A stretch of 64,000 bases of DNA. It comes from Caenorhabditis remanei. Taxonomy: Eukaryota > Nematoda > Chromadorea > Rhabditida > Rhabditidae. The notes beneath the pieces are model-generated. The model searched no databases and had not been told where the DNA came from. It saw only the letters and a program-made list of their open reading frames with translations. The DNA lies in contig NC_071331.1 of NCBI RefSeq assembly GCF_010183535.1, positions 18,972,001-19,036,000 of the forward strand, given 5' to 3'. Positions 22,471-37,400 of this stretch are shown one piece after another. Made by a program: the position numbers and the translations under genes. How positions within the stretch are numbered: the stretch's first letter is position 1; each line of letters opens with the position of its first letter.

Positions 22471-25400
22471 CCAACCCGCGTCTACTGAAGAGAACTTCAG
22501 CCCGGATATTATAGACTACTACATCCTCTGATCGACGAGTCTATCCGGTACCGACACAGATAAGAATGGTGGGGGAAGTTAACTTCATAAAAAGTACCCT
22601 GTTTTTAGGAACTTCAATCGTAATTTTATTGATTTCTAGTTTAAAAAAGTCCTGTTTTTAGGAATTTTAATCGTAATTTTATTGATTTCTAGTTTAAAAA
22701 AAAGTCCTGTTTTTAAGAATTTCAAACCGGTTCCGACACAGGAAAGAATGGTGGGGGAAGTTATTTCATAAAAAGTACCCTGTTTTTAATAATTTCAATC
22801 ATAATTTTATTGATTTCTAGGTTTAAAAAAGTCCTGTTTTTAGGAATTTCAATCATAATATTATTGATTTCTGACCCGGGAGGATTCAAACCCGCGTCTA
22901 CTGAAGAAAACCTCAGCCCGTTTATTATAGACTCCTTCACCCTCTGGTCGAAGTGTGTCTAACCGGTTCCGACACAGATAAGAATGGTGGGGGAAGTTAA
23001 TTTCATAAAAAGTACCCTGTTTTTAGAAATTTCAATCATAATTTTATTGATTTCTAGGTTTAAAAAAGTCCTGTTTTTAGGAATTTCGATTATAATTTAA
23101 TTGATTTCTAGGTTTAAAAAAGTCCTGTTTTTAGGAATTTCGATTATAATTTTATTGATTTCTAGATTTAAAAAAGTCCTGTTTTTAGGAATTTCGATTA
23201 TAATTTCGTTGATTTCTAACCCGGGAGGATTCAAACCCGCGTCTACTGAAGAAAACCTCAGCCCGTTTATTATAGACTCCTTCACCCTCTGGTCGAAGTG
23301 TGTCTAACCGGTTCCGACACAGATAAGAATGGTGGGGGAAGTTAACTTCATAAAAAGTACCCTGTTTTTAGGAACTTCAATCGTAATTTTATTGATTTCT
23401 AGTTTAAAAAAGTCCTGTTTTTAGGAATTTTAATCGTAATTTTATTGATTTCTGACCCGGGAGGATTCAAACCCGCGTCTACTGAAGAAAACCTCAGCCC
23501 GTTTATTATAGACTCCTTCACCCTCTGGTCGAAGTGTGTCTAACCGGTTCCGACACAGATAAGAATGGTGGGGGAAGTTAATTTCATAAAAAGTACCCTG
23601 TTTTTAGAAATTTCAATCATAATTTTATTGATTTCTAGGTTTAAAAAAGTCCTGTTTTTAGGAATTTCGATTATAATTTAATTGATTTCTAGGTTTAAAA
23701 AAGTCCTGTTTTTAGGAATTTCGATTATAATTTTATTGATTTCTAGATTTAAAAAAGTCCTGTTTTTAGGAATTTCGATTATAATTTCGTTGATTTCTAA
23801 CCCGGGAGGATTCAAACCCGCGTCTACTGAAGAAAACCTCAGCCCGTTTATTATAGACTCCTTCACCCTCTGGTCGAAGTGTGTCTAACCGGTTCCGACA
23901 CAGATAAGAATGGTGGGGTAAGTTAATTTCATAAAAAGTACCCTGTTTTTAGAAATTTCAATCATAATTTTATTGATTTCTAGGTTTAAAAAAGTCCTGT
24001 TTTTAGGAATTTCAGTCATAATTTAATTGATTTCTAGGTTTAAAAAAGTCCTGTTTTTAGGAATTTCGATTATAATTTTATTGATTTCTAGATTTAAAAA
24101 AGTCCTGTTTTTAGGAATTTCGATTATAATTTCGTTGATTTCTAACCCGGGAGGATTCAAACCCGCGTCTACTGAAGAAAACCTCAGCCCGTTTATTATA
24201 GACTCCTTCACCCTCTGGTCGAAGTGTGTCTAACCGGTTCCGACACAGATAAGAATGGTGGGGGAAGTTAATTTCATAAAAAGTACCCTGTTTTTAGAAA
24301 TTTCAATCATAATTTTATTGATTTCTAGGTTTAAAAAAGTCCTGTTTTTAGGAATTTCGATTATAATTTAATTGATTTCTAGGTTTAAAAAGTCCTGTTT
24401 TTAGGAATTTCGATTATAATTTTATTGATTTCTAGATTTAAAAAAGTCCTGTTTTTAGGAATTTCGATTATAATTTCGTTGATTTCTAGGTTTAAAAAAG
24501 TCCTGTTTTTAGGAATTTCAATTATAATTTCGTTGATTTCTAACCCGGGAGGATTCAAACCCGCGTCTACTGAAGAAAACCTCAGCCCGTTTATTATAGA
24601 CTCCTTCACCCTCTGGTCGAAGTGTGTCTAACCGGTTCCGACACAGATAAGAATGGTGGGGGAAGTTAATTTCATAAAAAGTACCCTGTTTTTAGAAATT
24701 TCAATCATAATTTTATTGATTTCTAGGTTTAAAAAAGTCCTGTTTTTAGGAATTTCGATTATAATTTAATTGATTTCTAGGTTTAAAAAAGTCCTGTTTT
24801 TAGGAATTTCGATTATAATTTTATTGATTTCTAGGTTTAAAAAAGTCCTGTTTTTAGGAATTTCGATTATAATTTAATTGATTTCTAGGTTTAAAAAAGT
24901 CCTGTTTTTAGGAATTTCAATTATAATTTCGTTGATTTCTAACCCGGGAGGATTCAAACCCGCGTCTACTGAAGAAAACCTCAGCCCGTTTATTATAGAC
25001 TCCTTCACCCTCTGGTCGAAGTGTGTCTAACCGGTTCCGACACAGATAAGAATGGTGGGGGAAGTTAATTTCATAAAAAGTACCCTGTTTTTAGAAATTT
25101 CAATCATAATTTTATTGATTTCTAGGTTTAAAAAAGTCCTGTTTTTAGGAATTTCAGTCATAATTTAATTGATTTCTAGGTTTAAAAAAGTCCTGTTTTT
25201 AGGAATTTCGATTATAATTTTATTGATTTCTAGATTTAAAAAAGTCCTGTTTTTAGGAATTTCGATTATAATTTCGTTGATTTCTAACCCGGGAGGATTC
25301 AAACCCGCGTCTACTGAAGAAAACCTCAGCCCGTTTATTATAGACTCCTTCACCCTCTGGTCGAAGTGTGTCTAACCGGTTCCGACACAGATAAGAATGG

Positions 25401-28400
25401 TGGGGGAAGTTAATTTCATAAAAAGTACCCTGTTTTTAGAAATTTCAATCATAATTTTATTGATTTCTAGGTTTAAAAAAGTCCTGTTTTTAGGAATTTC
25501 GATTATAATTTAATTGATTTCTAGGTTTAAAAAAGTCCTGTTTTTAGGAATTTCGATTATAATTTTATTGATTCTAGATTTAAAAAAGTCCTGTTTTTAG
25601 GAATTTCGATTATAATTTCGTTGATTTCTAGGTTTAAAAAAGTCCTGTTTTTAGGAATTTCAATTATAATTTCGTTGATTTCTAACCCGGGAGGATTCAA
25701 ACCCGCGTCTACTGAAGAAAACCTCAGCCCGTTTATTATAGACTCCTTCACCCTCTGGTCGAAGTGTGTCTAACCGGTTCCGACACAGATAAGAATGGTG
25801 GGGGAAGTTAATTTCATAAAAAGTACCCTGTTTTTAGAAATTTCAATCATAATTTTATTGATTTCTAGGTTTAAAAAAGTCCTGTTTTTAGGAATTTCGA
25901 TTATAATTTAATTGATTTCTAGGTTTAAAAAAGTCCTGTTTTTAGGAATTTCGATTATAATTTTATTGATTTCTAGGTTTAAAAAAGTCCTGTTTTTAGG
26001 AATTTCGATTATAATTTAATTGATTTCTAGGTTTAAAAAAGTCCTGTTTTTAGGAATTTCAATTATAATTTCGTTGATTTCTAACCCGGGAGGATTCAAA
26101 CCCGCGTCTACTGAAGAAAACCTCAGCCCGTTTATTATAGACTCCTTCACCCTCTGGTCGAAGTGTGTCTAACCGGTTCCGACACAGATAAGAATGGTGG
26201 GGGAAGTTAATTTCATAAAAAGTACCCTGTTTTTAGAAATTTCAATCATAATTTTATTGATTTCTAGGTTTAAAAAAGTCCTGTTTTTAGGAATTTCAGT
26301 CATAATTTAATTGATTTCTAGGTTTAAAAAAGTCCTGTTTTTAGGAATTTCGATTATAATTTAATTGATTTCTAGGTTTAAAAAAGTCCTGTTTTTAGGA
26401 ATTTCGATTATAATTTTATTGATTTCTAGGTTTAAAAAAGTCCTGTTTTTAGGAATTTCGATTATAATTTAATTGATTTCTAGGTTTAAAAAAGTCCTGT
26501 TTTTAGGAATTTCAATTATAATTTCGTTGATTTCTAACCCGGGAGGATTCAAACCCGCGTCTACTGAAGAAAACCTCAGCCCGTTTATTATAGACTCCTT
26601 CACCCTCTGGTCGAAGTGTGTCTAACCGGTTCCGACACAGATAAGAATGGTGGGGGAAGTTAATTTCATAAAAAGTACCCTGTTTTTAGAAATTTCAATC
26701 ATAATTTTATTGATTTCTAGGTTTAAAAAAGTCCTGTTTTTAGGAATTTCGATTATAATTTAATTGATTTCTAGGTTTAAAAAAGTCCTGTTTTTAGGAA
26801 TTTCGATTATAATTTTATTGATTTCTAGGTTTAAAAAAGTCCTGTTTTTAGGAATTTCGATTATAATTTAATTGATTTCTAGGTTTAAAAAAGTCCTGTT
26901 TTTAGGAATTTCAATTATAATTTCGTTGATTTCTAACCCGGGAGGATTCAAACCCGCGTCTACTGAAGAAAACCTCAGCCCGTTTATTATAGACTCCTTC
27001 ACCCTCTGGTCGAAGTGTGTCTAACCGGTTCCGACACAGATAAGAATGGTGGGGGAAGTTAATTTCATAAAAAGTACCCTGTTTTTAATAATTTCAATCA
27101 TAATTTTATTGATTTCTAGGTTTAAAAAAGTCCTGTTTTTAGGAATTTCGATTATAATTTAATTGATTTCTAGGTTTAAAAAAGTCCTGTTTTTAGGAAT
27201 TTCGATTATAATTTAATTGATTTCTAGGTTTAAAAAAGTCCTGTTTTTAGGAATTTCAGTCATAATTTAATTGATTTCTAGGTTTAAAAAAGTGCTGTTT
27301 TTAGGAATTTCAATCATAATATTATTGATTTCTAACCCGGGAGGATTCAAACCCGCGTCTACTGAAGAAAACCTCAGCCCGTTTATTATAGACTCCTTCA
27401 CCCTCTGGTCGAAGTGTGTCTAACCGGTTCCGACACAGATAAGAATGGTGGGGGAAGTTAATTTCATAAAAAGTACCCTGTTTTTAATAATTTCAATCAT
27501 AATTTTATTGATTTCTATGTTTAAAAAAGTCCTGTTTTTAGGAATTTCAGTCATAATTTTATTGATTTCTAGGTTTAAAAAAGTCCTGTTTTTAGGAATT
27601 TCGATTATAATTTAATTGATTTCTAGGTTTAAAAAAGTCCTGTTTTTAGGAATTTCGATTATAATTTTATTGATTTCTAGATTTAAAAAAGTCCTGTTTT
27701 TAGGAATTTCGATTATAATTTCGTTGATTTCTAACCCGGGAGGATTCAAACCCGCGTCTACTGAAGAAAACCTCAGCCCGTTTATTATAGACTCCTTCAC
27801 CCTCTGGTCGAAGTGTGTCTAACCGGTTCCGACACAGATAAGAATGGTGGGGGAAGTTAATTTCATAAAAAGTACCCTGTTTTTAGAAATTTCAATCATA
27901 ATTTTATTGATTTCTAGGTTTAAAAAAGTCCTGTTTTTAGGAATTTCAGTCATAATTTAATTGATTTCTAGGTTTAAAAAAGTCCTGTTTTAGGAATTTC
28001 GATTATAATTTTATTGATTTCTAGATTTAAAAAAGTCCTGTTTTTAGGAATTTCGATTATAATTTCGTTGATTTCTAACCCGGGAGGATTCAAACCCGCG
28101 TCTACTGAAGAAAACCTCAGCCCGTTTATTATAGACTCCTTCACCCTCTGGTCGAAGTGTGTCTAACCGGTTCCGACACAGATAAGAATGGTGGGGGAAG
28201 TTAATTTCATAAAAAGTACCCTGTTTTTAGAAATTTCAATCATAATTTTATTGATTTCTAGGTTTAAAAAAGTCCTGTTTTTAGGAATTTCGATTATAAT
28301 TTAATTGATTTCTAGGTTTAAAAAAGTCCTGTTTTTAGGAATTTCGATTATAATTTCGTTGATTTCTAGGTTTAAAAAAGTCCTGTTTTTAGGAATTTCA

Positions 28401-31400
28401 ATTATAATTTCGTTGATTTCTAACCCGGGAGGATTCAAACCCGCGTCTACTGAAGAAAACCTCAGCCCGTTTATTATAGACTCCTTCACCCTCTGGTCGA
28501 AGTGTGTCTAACCGGTTCCGACACAGATAAGAATGGTGGGGGAAGTTAATTTCATAAAAAGTACCCTGTTTTTAGAAATTTCAATCATAATTTTATTGAT
28601 TTCTAGGTTTAAAAAAGTCCTGTTTTTAGGAATTTCGATTATAATTTAATTGATTTCTAGGTTTAAAAAAGTCCTGTTTTTAGGAATTTCGATTATAATT
28701 TAATTGATTTCTAGGTTTAAAAAAGTCCTGTTTTTAGAAATTTCAGTCATAATATTATTGATTTCTAGATTTAAAAAAGTCCTGTTTTTAGGAATTTCAA
28801 TCATAATTTCGTTGATTTCTAACCCGGGAGGATTCAAACCCGCGTCTACTAAAGAAAACCTCAGCCCGTTTATTATAGACTCCTTCACCCTCTGGTCGAA
28901 GTGTGTCTAACCGGTTCCGACACAGATAAGAATGGTGGGGGAAGTTAATTTCATAAAAAGTACCCTGTTTTTAATAATTTCAATCATAATTTTATTGATT
29001 TCTATGTTTAAAAAAGTCCTGTTTTAGGAATTTCAGTCATAATTTTATTGATTTCTAGGTTTAAAAAAGTCCTGTTTTTAGGAATTTCGATTATAATTTA
29101 ATTGATTTCTAGGTTTAAAAAAGTCCTGTTTTTAGGAATTTCGATTATAATTTTATTGATTTCTAGATTTAAAAAAGTCCTGTTTTTAGGAATTTCGATT
29201 ATAATTTCGTTGATTTCTAACCCGGGAGGATTCAAACCCGCGTCTACTGAAGAAAACCTCAGCCCGTTTATTATAGACTCCTTCACCCTCTGGTCGAAGT
29301 GTGTCTAACCGGTTCCGACACAGATAAGAATGGTGGGGGAAGTTAATTTCATAAAAAGTACCCTGTTTTAATAATTTCAATCATAATTTTATTGATTTCT
29401 ATGTTTAAAAAAGTCCTGTTTTAGGAATTTCAGTCATAATTTTATTGATTTCTAGGTTTAAAAAAGTCCTGTTTTTAGGAATTTCGATTATAATTTAATT
29501 GATTTCTAGGTTTAAAAAAGTCCTGTTTTTAGGAATTTCGATTATAATTTAATTGATTTCTAGGTTTAAAAAAGTCCTGTTTTTAGGAATTTCGATTATA
29601 ATTTTATTGATTTCTAGATTTAAAAAAGTCCTGTTTTTAGGAATTTCGATTATAATTTCGTTGATTTCTAACCCGGGAGGATTCAAACCCGCGTCTACTG
29701 AAGAAAACCTCAGCCCGTTTATTATAGACTCCTTCACCCTCTGGTCGAAGTGTGTCTAACCGGTTCCGACACAGATAAGAATGGTGGGGGAAGTTAATTT
29801 CATAAAAAGTACCCTGTTTTTAATAATTTCAATCATAATTTTATTGATTTCTAGGTTTAAAAAAGTCCTGTTTTTAGGAATTTCAGTCATAATTTTATTG
29901 ATTTCTAGGTTTAAAAAAGTCCTGTTTTTAGGAATTTCGATTATAATTTAATTGATTTCTAGGTTTAAAAAAGTCCTGTTTTTAGGAATTTCGATTATAA
30001 TTTAATTGATTTCTATGTTTAAAAAAGTCCTGTTTTTAGGAATTTCAGTCATAATTTTATTGATTTCTAGGTTTAAAAAAGTCCTGTTTTTAGGAATTTC
30101 AGTCATAATTTAATTGATTTCTAGGTTTAAAAAAGTCCTGTTTTTAGGAATTTCGATTATAATTTAATTGATTTCTAGGTTTAAAAAAGTCCTGTTTTTA
30201 GGAATTTCGATTATAATTTAATTGATTTCTAGGTTTAAAAAAGTCCTGTTTTTAGGAATTTCAGTCATAATTTAATTGATTTCTAGGTTTAAAAAAGTCC
30301 TGTTTTTAGGAATTTCGATTATAATTTAATTGATTTCTAGGTTTAAAAAAGTCCTGTTTTTAGGAATTTCAGTCATAATTTTATTGATTTCTAGGTTTAA
30401 AAAAGTCCTGTTTTTAGGAATTTCAGTCATAATTTTATTGATTTCTAGGTTTAAAAAAGTCCTGTTTTTAGGAATTTCGATTATAATTTAATTGATTTCT
30501 AGGTTTAAAAAAGTCCTGTTTTTAGGAATTTCGATTATAATTTAATTGATTTCTAGGTTTAAAAAAGTCCTGTTTTTAGGAATTTCAGTCATAATTTAAT
30601 TGATTTCTAGGTTTAAAAAAGTGCTGTTTTTAGGAATTTCAATCATAATATTATTGATTTCTAACCCGGGAGGATTCAAACCCGCGTCTACTGAAGAAAA
30701 CCTCAGCCCGTTTATTATAGACTCCTTCACCCTCTGGTCGAAGTGTGTCTAACCGGTTCCGACACAGATAAGAATGGTGGGGGAAGTTAATTTCATAAAA
30801 AGTACCCTGTTTTTAATAATTTCAATCATAATTTTATTGATTTCTATGTTTAAAAAAGTCCTGTTTTTAGGAATTTCAGTCATAATTTTATTGATTTCTA
30901 GGTTTAAAAAAGTCCTGTTTTTAGGAATTTCGATTATAATTTAATTGATTTCTAGGTTTAAAAAAGTCCTGTTTTTAGGAATTTCGATTATAATTTAATT
31001 GATTTCTAGGTTTAAAAAAGTCCTGTTTTTAGGAATTTCGATTATAATTTAATTGATTTCTAGGTTTAAAAAGTCCTGTTTTTAGGAATTTCAGTCATAA
31101 TTTAATTGATTTCTAGGTTTAAAAAAGTCCTGTTTTTAGGAATTTCGATTATAATTTCGTTGATTTCTAACCCGGGAGGATTCAAACCCGCGTCTACTGA
31201 AGAAAACCTCAGCCCGTTTATTATAGACTCCTTCACCCTCTGGTCGAAGTGTGTCTAACCGGTTCCGACACAGATAAGAATGGTGGGGGAAGTTAATTTC
31301 ATAAAAAGTACCCTGTTTTTAATAATTTCAATCATAATTTTATTGATTTCTAGGTTTAAAAAAGTCCTGTTTTTAGGAATTTCGATTATAATTTAATTGA

Positions 31401-34400
31401 TTTCTAGGTTTAAAAAAGTCCTGTTTTTAGGAATATCAATTATAATTTCGTTGATTTCTAACCCGGGAGGATTCAAACCCGCGTCTACTGAAGAAAACCT
31501 CAGCCCGTTTATTATAGACTCCTTCACCCTCTGGTCGAAGTGTGTCTAACCGGTTCCGACACAGATAAGAATGGTGGGGGAAGTTAATTTCATAAAAAGT
31601 ACCCTGTTTTTAATAATTTCAATCATAATTTTATTGATTTCTAGGTTTAAAAAAGTCCTGTTTTTAGAAATTTCAGTCATAATATTATTGATTTCTAGAT
31701 TTAAAAAAGTCCTGTTTTTAGGAATTTCAATCATAATTTCGTTGATTTCTAACCCGGGAGGATTCAAACCCGCGTCTACTAAAGAAAACCTCAGCCCGTT
31801 TATTATAGACTCCTTCACCCTCTGGTCGAAGTGTGTCTAACCGGTTCCGACACAGATAAGAATGGTGGGGGAAGTTAATTTCATAAAAAGTACCCTGTTT
31901 TTAATAATTTCAATCATAATTTTATTGATTTCTAGGTTTAAAAAAGTCCTGTTTTTAGAAATTTCAGTCATAATATTATTGATTTCTAGATTTAAAAAAG
32001 TCCTGTTTTTAGGAATATCAATTATAATTTCGTTGATTTCTAACCCGGGAGGATTCAAACCCGCGTCTACTGAAGAAAACCTCAGCCCGTTTATTATAGA
32101 CTCCTTCACCCTCTGGTCGAAGTGTGTCTAACCGGTTCCGACACAGATAAGAATGGTGGGGGAAGTTAATTTCATAAAAAGTACCCTGTTTTTAATAATT
32201 TCAATCATAATTTTATTGATTTCTAGGTTTAAAAAAGTCCTGTTTTTAGGAATTTCAGTCATAATTTTATTGATTTCTAGGTTTAAAAAAGTCCTGTTTT
32301 TAGGAATTTCGATTATAATTTAATTGATTTCTAGGTTTAAAAAAGTCCTGTTTTTAGGAATTTCGATTATAATTTAATTGATTTCTATGTTTAAAAAAGT
32401 CCTGTTTTTAGGAATTTCAGTCATAATTTTATTGATTTCTAGGTTTAAAAAAGTCCTGTTTTTAGGAATTTCGATTATAATTTAATTGATTTCTAGGTTT
32501 AAAAAAGTCCTGTTTTTAGGAATTTCGATTATAATTTAATTGATTTCTAGGTTTAAAAAAGTCCTGTTTTTAGGAATTTCGATTATAATTTTATTGATTT
32601 CTAGATTTAAAAAAGTCCTGTTTTTAGGAATTTCGATTATAATTTCGTTGATTTCTAACCCGGGAGGATTCAAACCCGCGTCTACTGAAGAAAACCTCAG
32701 CCCGTTTATTATAGACTCCTTCACCCTCTGGTCGAAGTGTGTCTAACCGGTTCCGACACAGATAAGAATGGTGGGGGAAGTTAATTTCATAAAAAGTACC
32801 CTGTTTTTAATAATTTCAATCATAATTTTATTGATTTCTAGGTTTAAAAAAGTCCTGTTTTTAGGAATTTCGATTATAATTTAATTGATTTCTAGGTTTA
32901 AAAAAGTCCTGTTTTTAGGAATTTCAATTATAATTTCGTTGATTTCTAACCCGGGAGGATTCAAACCCGCGTCTACTGAAGAAAACCTCAGCCCGTTTAT
33001 TATAGACTCCTTCACCCTCTGGTCGAAGTGTGTCTAACCGGTTCCGACACAGATAAGAATGGTGGGGGAAGTTAATTTCATAAAAAGTACCCTGTTTTTA
33101 ATAATTTCAATCATAATTTTATTGATTTCTAGGTTTAAAAAAGTCCTGTTTTTAGAAATTTCAGTCATAATATTATTGATTTCTAGATTTAAAAAAGTCC
33201 TGTTTTTAGGAATTTCAATCATAATTTCGTTGATTTCTAACCCGGGAGGATTCAAACCCGCGTCTACTAAAGAAAACCTCAGCCCGTTTATTATAGACTC
33301 CTTCACCCTCTGGTCGAAGTGTGTCTAACCGGTTCCGACACAGATAAGAATGGTGGGGGAAGTTAATTTCATAAAAAGTACCCTGTTTTTAATAATTTCA
33401 ATCATAATTTTATTGATTTCTAGGTTTAAAAAAGTCCTGTTTTTAGGAATTTCGATTATAATTTAATTGATTTCTAGGTTTAAAAAAGTCCTGTTTTTAG
33501 GAATTTCAATCATAATTTCGTTGATTTCTAACCCGGGAGGATTCAAACCCGCGTCTACTGAAGAAAACCTCAGCCCGTTTATTATAGACTCCTTCACCCT
33601 CTGGTCGAAGTGTGTCTAACCGGTTCCGACACAGATAAGAATGGTGGGGGAAGTTAATTTCATAAAAAGTACCCTGTTTTTAATAATTTCAATCATAATT
33701 TTATTGATTTCTAGGTTTAAAAAAGTCCTGTTTTTAGAAATTTCAGTCATAATATTATTGATTTCTAGATTTAAAAAAGTCCTGTTTTTAGGAATTTCAA
33801 TCATAATTTCGTTGATTTCTAACCCGGGAGGATTCAAACCCGCGTCTACTAAAGAAAACCTCAGCCCGTTTATTATAGACTCCTTCACCCTCTGGTCGAA
33901 GTGTGTCTAACCGGTTCCGACACAGATAAGAATGGTGGGGGAAGTTAATTTCATAAAAAGTACCCTGTTTTTAATAATTTCAATCATAATTTTATTGATT
34001 TCTAGGTTTAAAAAAGTCCTGTTTTTAGAAATTTCAGTCATAATATTATTGATTTCTAGATTTAAAAAAGTCCTGTTTTTAGGAATTTCAATCATAATTT
34101 CGTTGATTTCTAACCCGGGAGGATTCAAACCCGCGTCTACTGAAGAAAACCTCAGCCCGTTTATTATAGACTCCTTCACCCTCTGGTCGAAGTGTGTCTA
34201 ACCGGTTCCGACACAGATAAGAATGGTGGGGGAAGTTAATTTCATAAAAAGTACCCTGTTTTTAATAATTTCAATCATAATTTTATTGATTTCTAGGTTT
34301 AAAAAAGTCCTGTTTTTAGGAATTTCAGTCATAATATTATTGATTTCTAGATTTAAAAAAGTCCTGTTTTTAGGAATTTCGATTATAATTTCGTTGATTT

Positions 34401-37400
34401 CTAACCCGGGAGGATTCAAACCCGCGTCTACTAAAGAAAACCTCAGCCCGTTTATTATAGACTCCTTCACCCTCTGGTCGAAGTGTGTCTAACCGGTTCC
34501 GACACAGGAAAGAATGGTGGGGGAAGTTAATTTCATAAAAAGTACCCTGTTTTTAATAATTTCAATCATAATTTTATTGATTTCTAGGTTTAAAAAAGTC
34601 CTGTTTTTAGGAATTTCGATTATAATTTAATTGATTTCTAACCCGGGAGGATTCAAACCCGCGTCTACTGAAGAAAACCTCAGCCCGTTTATTATAGACT
34701 CCTTCACCCTCTGGTCGAAGTGTGTCTAACCGGTTCCGACACAGATAAGAATGGTGGGGGAAGTTAATTTCATAAAAAGTACCCTGTTTTTAATAATTTC
34801 AATCATAATTTTATTGATTTCTAGGTTTAAAAAAGTCCTGTTTTTTTAGGAATTTCGATTATAATTTAATTGATTTCTAGGTTTAAAAAAGTCCTGTTTT
34901 TAGGAATTTCAGTCATAATTTTATTGATTTCTAACCCGGGAGGATTCAAACCCGCGTCTACTGAAGAAAACCTCAGCCCGTTTATTATAGACTCCTTCAC
35001 CCTCTGGTCGAAGTGTGTCTAACCGGTTCCGACACAGATAAGAATGGTGGGGGAAGTTAATTTCATAAAAAGTACCCTGTTTTTAATAATTTCAATCATA
35101 ATTTTATTGATTTCTAGGTTTAAAAAAGTCCTGTTTTTAGGAATTTCGATTATAATTTAATTGATTTCTAACCCGGGAGGATTCAAACCCGCGTCTACTG
35201 AAGAAAACCTCAGCCCGTTTATTATAGACTCCTTCACCCTCTGGTCGAAGTGTGTCTAACCGGTTCCGACACAGATAAGAATGGTGGGGGAAGTTAATTT
35301 CATAAAAAGTACCCTGTTTTTAATAATTTCAATCATAATTTTATTGATTTCTAGGTTTAAAAAAGTCCTGTTTTTAGGAATTTCGATTATAATTTAATTG
35401 ATTTCTAACCCGGGAGGATTCAAACCCGCGTCTACTGAAGAAAACCTCAGCCCGTTTATTATAGACTCCTTCACCCTCTGGTCGAAGTGTGTCTAACCGG
35501 TTCCGACACAGATAAGAATGGTGGGGGAAGTTAATTTCATAAAAAGTACCCTGTTTTTAATAATTTCAATCATAATTTTATTGATTTCTAGGTTTAAAAA
35601 AGTCCTGTTTTTAGGAATTTCGATTATAATTTAATTGATTTCTAACCCGGGAGGATTCAAACCCGCGTCTACTGAAGAAAACCTCAGCCCGTTTATTATA
35701 GACTCCTTCACCCTCTGGTCGAAGTGTGTCTAACCGGTTCCGACACAGATAAGAATGGTGGGGGAAGTTAATTTCATAAAAAGTACCCTGTTTTTAATAA
35801 TTTCAATCATAATTTTATTGATTTCTAGATTTAAAAAAGTCCTGTTTTTAGGAATTTCGATTATAATTTAATTGATTTCTAACCCGGGAGGATTCAAACC
35901 CGCGTCTACTGAAGAAAACCTCAGCCCGTTTATTATAGACTCCTTCACCCTCTGGTCGAAGTGTGTCTAACCGGTTCCGACACAGATAAGAATGGTGGGG
36001 GAAGTTATTTCATAAAAAGTACCCTGTTTTTAATAATTTCAATCATAATTTAATTGATTTCTAGGTTTAAAAAAGTCCTGTTTTTAGGAATTTCGATTAT
36101 AATTTCGTTGATTTCTAACCCGGGAGGATTCAAACCCGCGTCTACTGAAGAAAACCTCAGCCCGTTTATTATAGACTCCTTCACCCTCTGGTCGAAGTGT
36201 GTCTAACCGGTTCCGACACAGATAAGAATGGTGGGGGAAGTTAATTTCATAAAAAGTACCCTGTTTTTAATAATTTCAATCATAATTTTAATGATTTCTA
36301 GGTTTAAAAAAGTCCTGTTTTTAGGAATTTCAATCATAATTTTAATGATTTCTAGATTTAAAAAAGTCCTGTTTTTAGGAATTTCGATTATAATTTAATT
36401 GATTTCTAACCCGGGAGGATTCAAACCCGCGTCTACTGAAGAAAACCTCAGCCCGTTTATTATAGACTCCTTCACCCTCTGGTCGAAGTGTGTCTAACCG
36501 GTTCCGACACAGATAAGAATGGTGGGGGAAGTTATTTCATAAAAAGTACCCTGTTTTTAATAATTTCAATCATAATTTTATTGATTTCTAGGTTTAAAAA
36601 AGTCCTGTTTTTAGGAATTTCGATTATAATTTAATTGATTTCTAACCCGGGAGGATTCAAACCCGCGTCTACTGAAGAAAACCTCAGCCCGTTTATTATA
36701 GACTCCTTCACCCTCTGGTCGAAGTGTGTCTAACCGGTTCCGACACAGATAAGAATGGTGGGGGAAGTTATTTCATAAAAAGTACCCTGTTTTTAATAAT
36801 TTCAATCATAATTTAATTGATTTCTAGGTTTAAAAAAGTCCTGTTTTTAGGAATTTCGATTATAATTTAATTGATTTCTAACCCGGGAGGATTCAAACCC
36901 GCGTCTACTGAAGAAAACCTCAGCCCGTTTATTATAGACTCCTTCACCCTCTGGTCGAAGTGTGTCTAACCGGTTCCGACACAGATAAGAATGGTGGGGG
37001 AAGTTATTTCATAAAAAGTACCCTGTTTTTAATAATTTCAATCATAATTTTAATGATTTCTAGGTTTAAAAAAGTCCTGTTTTTAGGAATTTCGATTATA
37101 ATTTCGTTGATTTCTAACCCGGGAGGATTCAAACCCGCGTCTACTGAAGAAAACCTCAGCCCGTTTATTATAGACTCCTTCACCCTCTGGTCGAAGTGTG
37201 TCTAACCGGTTCCGACACAGATAAGAATGGTGGGGGAAGTTAATTTCATAAAAAGTACCCTGTTTTTAATAATTTCAATCATAATTTTAATGATTTCTAG
37301 GTTTAAAAAAGTCCTGTTTTTAGGAATTTCAATCATAATTTCGTTGATTTCTAACCCGGGAGGATTCAAACCCGCGTCTACTGAAGAAAACCTCAGCCCG